This document shows positions 10,085 to 18,851 of a DNA stretch of 64,000 nucleotides, piece after piece. Below the pieces are notes generated by a model, which worked only from the letters and a program-made list of their open reading frames with translations, was not told the DNA's origin and did not search any database. This stretch comes from Bizionia sp. M204. GTDB taxonomy: Bacteria; Bacteroidota; Bacteroidia; Flavobacteriales; Flavobacteriaceae. The stretch is from positions 795,001 through 859,000 of the forward strand of contig NZ_CP046242.1 of assembly GCF_023205095.1 (NCBI RefSeq), read 5' to 3'. Numbering within the stretch: position 1 is the stretch's first letter; the number at the start of each line of letters is the position of its first letter. The translations under genes and the position numbers were made by a program.

Positions 10085-10990
10085 ATGCTAACCATTAAAA
10101 AATATGCAGCAATAGATATTGGTTCCAATGCCGTTCGGTTGCTGATAGCCAATATTATTGAAGAAAAAGGAAAACCTACACGCTTTAAAAAAAGCTCCCT
10201 GGTTCGTGTTCCAATTCGTTTAGGTTCGGATGTGTTTATGAAAGGTAAAATTTCAAAACACAATGGCGAACGATTATTAGATACCATGCAGGCATTTAAA
10301 CTCCTTATGAAATCTCATAACGTGGTTAAGTATAAAGCATGTGCCACATCAGCGATGCGAGAAGCTAGTAATGGTGATAAAATTACAAATCGTATTTTTA
10401 ACAATACCGAAATTAAAATTGATACCATTAATGGGGAAGAAGAAGCTGCAATTATCGCGGCAACCGATTTAAATTCCTACATTGATGCTAACAAAACCTA
10501 TTTATATGTAGATGTTGGTGGTGGTAGTACGGAGTTTACAGTAATTCATAATGGGGAATCTATCACCTCGCGTTCTTTTAAAATAGGAACGGTTCGTTTA
10601 TTAAATGACATTGTTAAAAATGAAACCTGGAACGAATTGGAGCAGTGGATTAAAACCCATACCCAAGCTTTTGAAAAAATAGATGTTTTGGGTACTGGTG
10701 GAAACATTAATAAGATATTTAAAATTTCGGGTAAAGCTATAGGAAAGCCTTTAACCTATTTCTATTTAACGTCTTATTATAATATGTTGCAAACGTATTC
10801 TTATGAAGAACGTATTTCAGAACTCGATTTAAATCAAGATCGGGCCGATGTTATTATTCCTGCAACCCGTATTTATTTATCTGCAATGAAATGGTGTGGT
10901 GCCAAGGATATTTATGTGCCAAAAATTGGTTTGGCAGACGGAATTATTAAAAGTATCTATTATGATACGGTTTCGAGCAATACACAGTAA
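10085..10990 (+). CDS. Ppx/GppA-family phosphatase, short form
   Basis: 301 residues with the ASKHA fold of exopolyphosphatase/pppGpp phosphatase: phosphate-1 loop AAIDIGSNAVRLLIANI near the N-terminus, YVDVGGGSTEFTVI as phosphate-2 motif, and VLGTGGNI near residue 205. E. coli Ppx is about 513 residues, so this is the core without the C-terminal HD domain. It starts 1 bp after ppk, which supports a role in polyphosphate turnover; pppGpp hydrolysis is also possible for the family. Confidence 0.88.
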   Translation: MLTIKKYAAIDIGSNAVRLLIANIIEEKGKPTRFKKSSLVRVPIRLGSDVFMKGKISKHNGERLLDTMQAFKLLMKSHNVVKYKACATSAMREASNGDKITNRIFNNTEIKIDTINGEEEAAIIAATDLNSYIDANKTYLYVDVGGGSTEFTVIHNGESITSRSFKIGTVRLLNDIVKNETWNELEQWIKTHTQAFEKIDVLGTGGNINKIFKISGKAIGKPLTYFYLTSYYNMLQTYSYEERISELDLNQDRADVIIPATRIYLSAMKWCGAKDIYVPKIGLADGIIKSIYYDTVSSNTQ

Positions 10991-11091
10991 AAAACATGCA
11001 GTTTGTCTTTTTATTATATTATATTTAATAAAATAATTTATATTCGCTAGAACTAAATCAATTTTAAGACCGCATTAAAACTTTTATAATC

Positions 11092-11622
11092 ATGAAAAAA
11101 CAAGTACTCTTAATAGCTTTTGTAATTATTGCAACTGTTTCTTACGCGCAAAACGCCATGTATGGTGTGCGTGCAGGCATAAACGTTTCAAATTTAGATT
11201 TTGAACCAGATGCCACTTTTGATAATCAACACCGTAATGGTTTTGCCATTGGTTTCTTTGGTGAATATGATTTATCAGCATCAATAGCATTAGCTCCAGA
11301 AATTCAGTTTTCTGCCGAAGGTGCTAAGGATAGAAGTTTACGCGTAGATTATATTCAGGCGCCTATTTTATTAAAATTCAGAATTGGCGATAGATTATCA
11401 CTTGGAGCAGGTCCATTAGTAGGTGTTAAAATTCATGAGTTTGAAGATGGCTACAGAAACTTTAGCTTTTCAGGTGTTGGTGCTTTAGAATTCATGATTA
11501 CAGATGAATTCTTTATTGATGCAAGATACCACTATGGTGTCACTAATATTTTAGATGATAATCCAGCTAATTTAGAAGCTAAAAATACCAACATCCAAAT
11601 CGGAATTGGTGTGAAAATTTAA
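11092..11622 (+). CDS. Outer-membrane beta-barrel protein
   Basis: 176 residues. Signal peptide MKKQVLLIAFVIIATVSYAQ, then alternating hydrophobic/polar strands typical of a small eight-stranded barrel (YGVRAGINVSNLDF, IALAPEIQFSAEGA, LSLGAGPLVGVKI, FFIDARYHYGVTNI), ending in IQIGIGVKI, an outer-membrane C-terminal strand. It belongs to the flavobacterial PorT/OmpW-like barrel group; specific function unknown. It stands alone between ppx and a strong convergent terminator. Confidence 0.85.
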   Translation: MKKQVLLIAFVIIATVSYAQNAMYGVRAGINVSNLDFEPDATFDNQHRNGFAIGFFGEYDLSASIALAPEIQFSAEGAKDRSLRVDYIQAPILLKFRIGDRLSLGAGPLVGVKIHEFEDGYRNFSFSGVGALEFMITDEFFIDARYHYGVTNILDDNPANLEAKNTNIQIGIGVKI

Positions 11623-11645
11623 CTAATTAACCAATTATATTTTTT

Positions 11646-11680
11646 AAAAACTCCAATGCTTTTTAGTATTGGAGTTTTTT
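11646..11680. terminator. Bidirectional terminator between the barrel gene and miaE
   Basis: AACTCCAAT (11649-11657) pairs with ATTGGAGTT (11668-11676), with an A-run on the left and T-run on the right, so it can serve both converging genes. Confidence 0.85.
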
Positions 11681-11683
11681 GTT

Positions 11684-12265
11684 TTAACCGTGAATAGTTT
11701 CAGATTTACTTAAATCCTTCATTATTTCGGCTTCAAAATCTAATAAATCATTCCATTTTTTATCAACTTCCTTACGGTCACCATATTGTCTGGCAAAACC
11801 TAAAAACATGGTATAATGATTGGCTTCACTCACCATTAATTTGCGGTAAAATTCTGCCAATTCTTTATCTTCTAATTCTTCCGAAAGCAAACGGAAACGT
11901 TCACAACTTCTAGCTTCAATTAAAGCAGCATATAATAATCTGTGAACTAATTGTGTGGTACGACTGCCTCCTTTAGGGAAAAAGGTAATTAATTTTAAAA
12001 CATATTCATCCTTACGGTCACGACCCAAAGTCCATCCATGATCTAAAATCCGATCGTGAACCATTTTAAAATGACTAATTTCTTCTTTAACCAACGCAAT
12101 CATTTCCTGCACTAATTCCGTGTATTCTGGAAAACCAACAATAAGCGAAATGGCTGTACTTGCTGCTTTTTGCTCGCAGTAAGCATGATCCGTTAATATA
12201 TCTTCAATATTCTTTTCTACAATATTTACCCAGCGTGGGTCTGTTGGTAATTTTAATCCTAGCAT
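11684..12265 (-). CDS. miaE: tRNA-(ms2io6A)-hydroxylase-like MiaE
   Basis: 193 residues, a four-helix ferritin-like diiron fold. Carboxylate and His ligands are visible in EEISHFKMVHDRI, EARSCERFRLL and SEANHYTMFLGFARQYG. MiaE hydroxylates the isopentenyl side chain of ms2i6A37 in tRNA. Length and motif order match the family. It is the last gene of a leftward group after dnaX and a lipoprotein gene, 3 bp beyond the latter, and so probably translated from the same message. Confidence 0.9.
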   Translation of the reverse strand: MLGLKLPTDPRWVNIVEKNIEDILTDHAYCEQKAASTAISLIVGFPEYTELVQEMIALVKEEISHFKMVHDRILDHGWTLGRDRKDEYVLKLITFFPKGGSRTTQLVHRLLYAALIEARSCERFRLLSEELEDKELAEFYRKLMVSEANHYTMFLGFARQYGDRKEVDKKWNDLLDFEAEIMKDLSKSETIHG

Positions 12266-12268
12266 GAC

Positions 12269-12841
12269 TTAATTTTCAAAATTAGTTATATCAAATTCGC
12301 CGTTTGGTTGAATTTGTAATTGGTATTGTTTTTTTAAAGCGCGGCTTATATGCACGTAATAAAAGGCTATTTGTACAGCATCAGTTTCGGTTGATGGCGC
12401 ATTGGGTAGTTGATTTACGTGCGCAGATTGTAGTGTCATCCTTTTTAAATCTGCTTCATGATGAGCAAATGTGTCTGTAAAGAATGATTTATCAATAGTT
12501 TTATTAAAAATTTCCTGATCTTCTTTAAATACAATTACCTGACTTTTAATGTCGCGATAATAGGTTTTGGAAATTATCGAGTCTGTTTTTGTAGTATCCA
12601 AAACTGAACGTTCCATATCCGTATAGGTTCTAATTTTTATATGGAAACCGTTGGCAAGAAGGGTATCTGTTTTAACCTCTGCATAGGTTTCTGGTACATA
12701 GGTTATGGTTTCAGAAAATGAATCTAATAACTCGGATTCATGTAGAATTTCTTGCGGTGTTTTATGCAAGCGATCACGACCATCACATGCTGCAAAAACC
12801 ATGGCAATAGCAACTAATATAAATAGACTTACATGTTTCAT
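12269..12841 (-). CDS. Predicted lipoprotein, possibly DUF4738
   Basis: 190 residues. MKHVSLFILVAIAMVFAACDG is a lipoprotein signal with the lipobox Cys at residue 19. The mature part is mostly beta with conserved-looking segments KTPQEILHESELLDSF and a C-terminal NGEFDITNFEN. It resembles small Bacteroidota lipoproteins annotated DUF4738, an assignment made from memory. It lies 6 bp after dnaX and 3 bp before miaE. Confidence 0.7.
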   Translation of the reverse strand: MKHVSLFILVAIAMVFAACDGRDRLHKTPQEILHESELLDSFSETITYVPETYAEVKTDTLLANGFHIKIRTYTDMERSVLDTTKTDSIISKTYYRDIKSQVIVFKEDQEIFNKTIDKSFFTDTFAHHEADLKRMTLQSAHVNQLPNAPSTETDAVQIAFYYVHISRALKKQYQLQIQPNGEFDITNFEN

Positions 12842-12847
12842 AAGAAT

Positions 12848-14578
12848 TTAAAAATCTAACCCAAAAGTTTTTTTCAAAACATCAATAGCTGGGTTTTTTT
12901 CTTTGAGTTTTTCAAACTGCTCTTCCGTGGTATAAGCATATTGCTTTTCCATTTCTTCGTTAATGGAAATGTCTAAATGGATATCGTAATTATTCAGCTC
13001 TTTTCTAATATAGCTCAACAAATCATATGATTCCCTTTCCACTTCTAGTTTATTGGTTGCATTCGGGAACTCCAATTGAATGGCATTTCCTTTTACTTTA
13101 GGAACATCAATGGATAATATAGAGGCCAAATTGAATTTTCCAGTCGCTTCCAATTCCTTTACAAACACATTCCAAACCGCTATAAGTTGTTCTTCGGTAA
13201 AAGAATCCTTCGGCAAATCCGTTTCATCTATAACGACATCCATTTGCCGGATTTGATGTTCTTTTTTAGCACGAATACTTTTTAAAGATAATCCAGACGT
13301 TGTTTTCTTTTTAGCGTCCAATGTAAGGACTGGTCGCGTTTCTTCAACTTTATGAACGGGTTGATTGGTTGTTTTATTTTCAACAGAAACCGGTTCAGCT
13401 TTGGTTGGTGTAGTTGGTGGATTGCTGGCTACAGCTTGTTTGCTTACTGGAATTGGCTTGATGCCAATCTTCGCAAAGTAACTCGGTGGAATTATAAAGT
13501 TTTTAGAATTTTTTTTTTCTCCATCGAAAGTGATAGAGGCAAGTTGCATAAGGCAGAGTTCAACGAGTAATCGTTGGTTTTTACTGGACTTGTATTTCAG
13601 ATCGCAATCGTTGGCTAGTTCTATACCTTCAAATAAAAGTGCTTGGCTTGCTTTTCGCGATTGCTCTAAATATTTGACTTGCGTTTCTTCGCCTACCTCT
13701 AGTAATTCAACCGTACTTGGATTTTGGCAAACTAATAAATCTCTAAAGTGAGATGCTAATCCTGCTATATAATGATGACCATCAAATCCTTTCGCTAAAA
13801 TACTATTAAACTGTAAAAGTAATTCTGGTATTTTATTTTCAAGAATTAAATCGGTACTCGTAAAATAAGTTTCGTAATCAAGAACGTTTAGGTTTTCAGT
13901 AACGGCTTGGCGTGTTAAATTTTTACCTGAAAAACTTACCACACGATCAAAAATAGATAAGGCATCACGCATAGCACCATCGGCTTTTTGAGCAATGATG
14001 TGTAAGGCATCATCTTCAGCTGTAATACCTTGTTCGTCTGCAATATATTTTAAGTAAGATTTGGCATCTTTAACTGTAATCCGTTTAAAGTCGAAAATCT
14101 GACAACGCGATAATATGGTTGGTATAATTTTATGCTTTTCCGTAGTAGCTAAAATAAAGATACAATGCTTTGGTGGTTCTTCTAATGTTTTTAAAAAGGC
14201 ATTAAAAGCCGCTTGAGATAACATGTGGACCTCGTCAATAATATAAACTTTATATTTCCCGACTTGTGGTGGAATGCGGACTTGATCCGTTAAGTTTCTA
14301 ATATCGTCTACCGAGTTATTAGAGGCAGCATCTAGCTCAAAAATATTAAAAGCAAAATCCTCATCCGCTTTCTCTGTACCATCACTATTAATCATTTTGG
14401 CCAAAATACGTGCACAAGTTGTTTTACCAACACCACGTGGACCCGTAAACAATAAACCTTGTGCCAAATGATTGTTTTCAATGGCATTTAATAAGGTGTT
14501 TGTAATAGCCTGCTGACCAACAACGTCTTTAAACGTTTGTGGTCTGTATTTACGTGCTGATACTACAAAGTGCTCCAT
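12848..14578 (-). CDS. dnaX: DNA polymerase III subunit gamma/tau
   Basis: 576 residues. Clamp-loader ATPase: Walker A GPRGVGKTTCARIL near residue 45, Walker B IIDEVHMLS, sensor 1 ATTEKHKIIPTILSRC, then domain III and a low-complexity linker rich in Lys/Pro/Thr before a C-terminal tau domain. The four zinc-binding Cys that E. coli DnaX has after Walker A are absent here (segment INSDGTEKADEDFAFNIFEL), which appears normal in this family. No slippery frameshift site was noticed. Confidence 0.97.
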   Translation of the reverse strand: MEHFVVSARKYRPQTFKDVVGQQAITNTLLNAIENNHLAQGLLFTGPRGVGKTTCARILAKMINSDGTEKADEDFAFNIFELDAASNNSVDDIRNLTDQVRIPPQVGKYKVYIIDEVHMLSQAAFNAFLKTLEEPPKHCIFILATTEKHKIIPTILSRCQIFDFKRITVKDAKSYLKYIADEQGITAEDDALHIIAQKADGAMRDALSIFDRVVSFSGKNLTRQAVTENLNVLDYETYFTSTDLILENKIPELLLQFNSILAKGFDGHHYIAGLASHFRDLLVCQNPSTVELLEVGEETQVKYLEQSRKASQALLFEGIELANDCDLKYKSSKNQRLLVELCLMQLASITFDGEKKNSKNFIIPPSYFAKIGIKPIPVSKQAVASNPPTTPTKAEPVSVENKTTNQPVHKVEETRPVLTLDAKKKTTSGLSLKSIRAKKEHQIRQMDVVIDETDLPKDSFTEEQLIAVWNVFVKELEATGKFNLASILSIDVPKVKGNAIQLEFPNATNKLEVERESYDLLSYIRKELNNYDIHLDISINEEMEKQYAYTTEEQFEKLKEKNPAIDVLKKTFGLDF

Positions 14579-14924
14579 GGATACGATTGGGTTTGCTTAT
14601 TTTAGGTGCAAACTTACGGTGAAACAAAGTTAAAAAATCCACGGGTAAATTACATCAAAGTCTTGTTAATTTAATAGGAGTTATTAACAGTAATTAACTT
14701 TTGAGCGGTAATCACATTGTGGAAAAACAGGTTAACTAGGTTTTATTCTGAAATTTTAGAAAAAGTATTTTTTAAAAGGACGCGCATAATAACAATGGCA
14801 ATTGGCATTATTAAGATTTTAATCTAAAATAAATAATTTATATTTACAGGATAACAGTGACTCAAAACGTAGGATATCCTGACATATTTACGGGATATAC
14901 CTAATAAAAGTTACTATTTAACGA
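14579..14924. other. Intergenic region before the first cassette, possible attI-like edge
   Basis: About 345 bp between dnaX and the first cassette. No integrase gene or remnant is visible. Near the right edge are the palindrome AGGATATCCT (14871-14880) and a related GGGATATACC (14892-14901). Cassette 1 starts at GTTGCCAATA (14925) with no hairpin-forming site to its left, as expected for the first position of an array, where an attI rather than an attC would lie. Confidence 0.45.
14625..14632 (-). promoter_or_regulatory. -7 box of the dnaX promoter
   Basis: On the minus strand the sequence is TAACTTTG, a TAnnTTTG match, about 47 bp upstream of the dnaX ATG. A TTTG lies further upstream at roughly the distance of a -33 element. 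Confidence 0.5.
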
Positions 14925-14953
14925 GTTGCCAATAATTATGACCAACACCACGA

Positions 14954-15667
14954 ATGAAAGAAATCTACGAGCCTAAATTTGTTGAAAAGCTATTTGACAA
15001 AATGAGTAGTTCGTATTCAAAAATGAATTATATAACCTCATTTGGATTTAGTGAAAGATGGAGAAGACAATGTGTTGAGGAAATTGAAATCGAGAAAGGA
15101 AAAACAGTTGTCGATTTAATGACTGGAATGGGCGAATGTTGGAAACATATTCTAAAAAAATCGGACAAAAATTCAAAATTAATCGGACTTGACTTCTCAA
15201 CCGAAATGATAAATCGTGCGGAGAAAAATAAAGGAAAGTTCGAAAAATCAAAAATTGAAATTCTTAAAGAAAACGTCTTTGAAAACTCAATTGCAAACGA
15301 AACAGCGGATTTTGTCATTTCGGGTTTTGGATTAAAGACATTTAATGACGAGCAACTTGGAAAATTAGCAAACGAAATTGACCGAATTCTAAAACCAAAC
15401 GGAAAATTTTCGCTAATTGATGTTTCTGTTCCAAATAGTAAATTTCTAAAGCCATTTTATATGTTTTACTTGAAAAATATTATTCCGATTTTAGGAAAAT
15501 TATTTCTTGGAAGTCCCGAGACTTATAGAATGTTAGGAGTTTATACGGAAGAATTTGGAAACTCAAAAAATGTTCATCGGATTTTTAAAAAACAGGATTT
15601 CGAAGTTGAATATGTGGAATATTTTTACGGTTGTGCAAGCGGAATCAAAGGACGGAAAATAAAATAA
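14954..15667 (+). CDS. Class I SAM-dependent methyltransferase (cassette 1)
   Basis: 237 residues, UbiE/MenG-like layout. SAM-binding motif I is VVDLMTGMGECW near residue 50, the acidic motif II LIGLDFSTEMINRA follows, and ISGFGLKTFND/RILKPNGKFSLIDVSVP mark motifs III-V. Substrate unknown; small quinone- or metabolite-methylating enzymes look like this. The start is the ATG at 14954; an in-frame upstream ATG is lacking (the ATG at 14938 leads to an early stop). Only gene of its cassette. It need not be the housekeeping quinone enzyme. Confidence 0.8.
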   Translation: MKEIYEPKFVEKLFDKMSSSYSKMNYITSFGFSERWRRQCVEEIEIEKGKTVVDLMTGMGECWKHILKKSDKNSKLIGLDFSTEMINRAEKNKGKFEKSKIEILKENVFENSIANETADFVISGFGLKTFNDEQLGKLANEIDRILKPNGKFSLIDVSVPNSKFLKPFYMFYLKNIIPILGKLFLGSPETYRMLGVYTEEFGNSKNVHRIFKKQDFEVEYVEYFYGCASGIKGRKIK

Positions 15668-15668
15668 C

Positions 15669-15805
15669 TATTGGCAACACCGTGTATAATTAATGGCTGG
15701 TTCTCGCCTACTTACGAAAATCCTCGCGGATTTTCTATTCGGTTTTTATTTGCTAAATTAGGTGCTTAAACCACGCCACTAATCATACACAAAACCGTTG
15801 GCAAC
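15669..15805 (+). repeat. attC-like site 1
   Basis: Left arm TATTGGCAAC pairs with the start of cassette 1 (14925); right arm GTTGGCAAC (15797-15805) starts cassette 2. The body is class A: outer stem GTGTATAATTAATGGC with GCCACTAATCATACAC, and inner perfect hairpin GAAAATCCTCGCGGATTTTC at 15716-15735. Confidence 0.85.
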
Positions 15806-15834
15806 AAGCTAAAGACATCCGAACATAAATTAAA

Positions 15835-16956
15835 ATGAGTGGAAAAAACATACATTCTGAACCTTTTGATGGAGGAACAATAAGGAAACTCGAAATATTT
15901 GAGGATTATGCTCAAGCTTGGATTCCAACATTCTTACCACAACCTCACTTTGGCGAAATTCATATATTTGACTTTTTTTCTGGACCAGGTTATGATTCGA
16001 ATAATATAGCTGGTAGTCCAATTCGCCTTTTAACCAAAATAAATGAACATTTAGGCAACATTTTAAAAACTAAAACTAAAATTGTTTTACACTTCAATGA
16101 ATTTGAGCCTAATAGAAAAGCACAGAATAAATTTGACCTACTCAAACAGAATTGTAAAGATTTTATTTCGCAAAATCCAAAATTCAAGTATTTCCTTACT
16201 GTAAACTATTACAATGAAGATGCAGAAAAATTATTCTTCAAATTAATTCCAACAATTAAAGAATATCCATCTTTAGTCTATTTAGACCAAAATGGTGTGA
16301 AATTTATATCCCAAGAATATATTGATGAACTTGAAAGATTAAATACAACAGATTTTATCTATTTTGTTTCATCATCTTTTTTCAGAAGATATGGAATGAC
16401 AGAAGAATTTAAAAAAGCTTTAGAAATAGATATTAAGGAGTTGGAAAGTGAGGAGTATCGAAATATGCATCGTTTAGTTTTCAATAAAATCAATTCTAGA
16501 CTTCCAAAAAATTCTGAATTAAAATTATTTCCTTTTTCAATAAAGAAAAAGAGAAATATTTATGGAATCATCTTTGGAGCAAAGAACTATGCAGCAGTTG
16601 ATAAATTTTTGAAAATAGCTTGGAAAAGAAATAACTTAAATGGAGAAGCTGATTTTGACATTGATGAAGATAAAAGTAAAATTCAACTCGATATGTTTGA
16701 GGGTCAAAAATTAACAAAAGTAGAAAAATTTAAAAACGAATTAGAGACCAAACTTTTAGAAAGAAAAACTGTTACAAATAAAGCTGTTTTGATGTACACT
16801 TATTTAAATGGTCATATTCCACAACACGCAGTTGATTTAATAAAACTAATGAAAAAACAAGGAAAATTAGAATATGAAGGAAAATCACCTTTCTTAAATT
16901 ATGTAAATGTCTTTAGAAAAGATAATATTGTAACTTATAAAATAATCTCAAAGTAA
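15835..16956 (+). CDS. tcmP: TcmP, three-Cys-motif partner protein (cassette 2)
   Basis: 373 residues. The N-terminal half carries the family signature KLEIFEDYAQAWIPTF and IFDFFSGPGYDSNNIAGSPI, a methyltransferase-like nucleotide fold, followed by a mostly helical C-terminal part with a predicted winged-helix end (KNELETKLLERKTVTNKAVLM). TcmP is known as the constant neighbour of Gp37/Gp68-type three-Cys proteins; here that partner follows after 1 bp. The biochemical role of the pair is not known; it is frequent in mobile and phage-linked DNA. Confidence 0.85.
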   Translation: MSGKNIHSEPFDGGTIRKLEIFEDYAQAWIPTFLPQPHFGEIHIFDFFSGPGYDSNNIAGSPIRLLTKINEHLGNILKTKTKIVLHFNEFEPNRKAQNKFDLLKQNCKDFISQNPKFKYFLTVNYYNEDAEKLFFKLIPTIKEYPSLVYLDQNGVKFISQEYIDELERLNTTDFIYFVSSSFFRRYGMTEEFKKALEIDIKELESEEYRNMHRLVFNKINSRLPKNSELKLFPFSIKKKRNIYGIIFGAKNYAAVDKFLKIAWKRNNLNGEADFDIDEDKSKIQLDMFEGQKLTKVEKFKNELETKLLERKTVTNKAVLMYTYLNGHIPQHAVDLIKLMKKQGKLEYEGKSPFLNYVNVFRKDNIVTYKIISK

Positions 16957-16957
16957 A

Positions 16958-17683
16958 ATGGCACAATCAAGTATAGAATGGACAGAAATGACTTGGAATC
17001 CGACAACTGGTTGTACAAAAGTTTCCCAAGGTTGTAAATTCTGTTATGCAGAAATTATGTCTAAACGACTTCAAGCAATGGGAGTTGAAAAATATAGAGA
17101 TAATTTCGAAGTTCGCACACACGAATCTGCACTTAAAACACCTTATACTTGGAAAAAATCTAAAGTAGTTTTTGTAAACTCTATGAGCGATTTGTTTCAC
17201 GAACAAATACCTCTAGAATTTATAAAAAAAGTTTTTAAGGTTATGAATGAAAATCCTCAACACGTTTTTCAAGTATTAACTAAAAGAGCAGAAAGGTTAT
17301 TAGAACTACATAAAGAATTAAAATGGAGTCATAATATTTGGATGGGAGTTTCAGTTGAGGAACAAAAAGTAGAAAACAGAATTGACTTTTTAAGAAAAAC
17401 CAATGCAAGAGTAAAATTTCTATCACTTGAACCATTAATTGGAGCACTTCCGAATCTGAATTTAGAAAATATAGATTGGGTTATTGTTGGTGGAGAAAGT
17501 GGACATAATCCTAGACCAATGGATGCTGACTGGGTAATTGATATTCAAGAACAATGTGAAAAGGCAGATGTTGCATTTTTCTTCAAACAATGGGGAGGAA
17601 AAAACAAAAAGAAAAACGGAAGAGAATTAAATGGTCGAACCTATGATGAAATGCCCGAAATTGAATTGCAACATAGCGTCTGA
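16958..17683 (+). CDS. Phage Gp37/Gp68-like DUF5131 three-Cys protein (cassette 2)
   Basis: 241 residues with the three-Cys motif TGCTKVSQGCKFCYAE near residue 18, resembling the radical-SAM Cys cluster, and the typical body VFVNSMSDLFHEQIP, FQVLTKRAERL, WMGVSVEEQ, FLSLEPLIG, IVGGESGHNPRPM, FFFKQWGG. It pairs with the upstream TcmP. It probably binds an iron-sulfur cluster and SAM; the substrate is unknown. Both genes are in one cassette, so they move together. Confidence 0.87.
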   Translation: MAQSSIEWTEMTWNPTTGCTKVSQGCKFCYAEIMSKRLQAMGVEKYRDNFEVRTHESALKTPYTWKKSKVVFVNSMSDLFHEQIPLEFIKKVFKVMNENPQHVFQVLTKRAERLLELHKELKWSHNIWMGVSVEEQKVENRIDFLRKTNARVKFLSLEPLIGALPNLNLENIDWVIVGGESGHNPRPMDADWVIDIQEQCEKADVAFFFKQWGGKNKKKNGRELNGRTYDEMPEIELQHSV

Positions 17684-17695
17684 AAAGAAAAGCCA

Positions 17696-17833
17696 GTTGC
17701 CAACACCGTATATAATTTATTGCTTGGTTCTAGCCTACTTACGAAAATCCTCGCGGATTTTCTATTCGGTTTTTATTTGCTAAATTAGGTGTTTAAACCA
17801 CGCAACAAACCATATACAAACACGTTCTACGCA
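17696..17833 (+). repeat. attC-like site 2
   Basis: Left arm GTTGCCAAC closes cassette 2; right arm GTTCTACGCA (17824-17833) opens cassette 3. Class A body. The outer stem differs from site 1 on both sides in a compensating way (GTATATAATTTATTGC with GCAACAAACCATATAC). Confidence 0.85.
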
Positions 17834-17864
17834 ATTTGACTAACCATTAAACCCAGAGAATAAA

Positions 17865-18707
17865 TTGACAATTTTTTACATAATATTAGCATTAGTCGGA
17901 ATTTTTGTGATTTTCGGAGTAATTGGAACTATTCAAGAAAAGAATAACCCAAAATTGAAAGAGTCTAAATCGACTAAAAAACCTCAAAATCGAACAAATA
18001 AAACTTTACCGACTGTTCAACAATTAGTTGACGAAGTAAAAACAATAGAGGATTTTAAAAAATTACGAACTGCCTTCAATCGAGCGGAAAAAAGTTACGA
18101 AAACAGTCAAACTGACAATCCACAAATTGAAAAAAAATACAGAATTTACGATGATGCTTTTTGGAAAGCGAGTGACAAAATTCTTTATCGACAGTTCGTT
18201 CCTGATTTGGATTTGAATATGTCAAAAGACAAAATCGAAAATGCGTATAAAATCATTTCAATTGCGGAATATGAAACTGTACGAAATGAAATTGGCGGAA
18301 CTGAATACGAATGGACTGAAATATCTGCGAACGACTTTATAGAAAAGGAATTTGAGAAAAAACCAATGTATTTTGACAGTTTGCCAAAGTTTCAGATTAT
18401 AACAAACGACAACGAAAAAACATACGAGGAAAAAATAGAGTTGATAAACGAGTTTGGAAAATCGAATAAACCATTTGTTGACGAATTTTTTCACGGACTT
18501 AAACCAAATGAACTCGGAATTGAATGGATTAAGGAAAAATTACAGGAATTTGGAATTCCTATGGTGGACAAAGTTTATGAACTTGGTTACACAACACCAA
18601 AAAAAGTTTTGGAAATTGACATTGAGGAAATGAAAAATATCAGCGGATTTGGACCAAAGAAAATTGAGCAATTGAAACAAGCAATCGAACGAATAAAAAC
18701 TGCGTAG
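17865..18707 (+). CDS. Membrane-anchored helix-hairpin-helix protein (cassette 3)
   Basis: 280 residues from a TTG start at 17865 (no ATG precedes the transmembrane segment). Residues 2-23 form one membrane helix (IFYIILALVGIFVIFGVIG). A charged linker rich in Lys/Thr follows, then a helical body. The last 60 residues are a helix-hairpin-helix region: GYTTPKKVLEIDIEEM then ISGFGPKKIEQLKQAIE, where GFGPKK is the hairpin. It suggests DNA binding near the membrane. The stop codon TAG lies inside the cassette's terminal arm (TGCGTAGAAC). Confidence 0.7.
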   Translation: MTIFYIILALVGIFVIFGVIGTIQEKNNPKLKESKSTKKPQNRTNKTLPTVQQLVDEVKTIEDFKKLRTAFNRAEKSYENSQTDNPQIEKKYRIYDDAFWKASDKILYRQFVPDLDLNMSKDKIENAYKIISIAEYETVRNEIGGTEYEWTEISANDFIEKEFEKKPMYFDSLPKFQIITNDNEKTYEEKIELINEFGKSNKPFVDEFFHGLKPNELGIEWIKEKLQEFGIPMVDKVYELGYTTPKKVLEIDIEEMKNISGFGPKKIEQLKQAIERIKTA

Positions 18708-18837
18708 AACAACGTGTATAATTAATGGCTAGTTCTCGCCTACTTACGAAAATCCTCACGGATTTTCTATTCGGTAATTATTTGCTAAATTAGGTGCTTA
18801 AACACGCTACTAATCATACACAAAACCGTTCTACGCA
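18701..18837 (+). repeat. attC-like site 3
   Basis: Left arm TGCGTAGAAC closes cassette 3; right arm GTTCTACGCA (18828-18837) opens cassette 4. Class A body; the inner hairpin loop is TCAC instead of TCGC. Confidence 0.85.
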
Positions 18838-18851
18838 ATTTGAACAAACCA

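Noticed and set aside
12848-14578. DnaX missing zinc cysteines as evidence of decay
   Set aside because: All ATPase motifs are intact and flavobacterial DnaX generally lacks this module, as far as I recall.
14579-14924. Integron integrase remnant
   Set aside because: No frame of length or motif (RHRY box) is present; the stretch is short and AT-rich.
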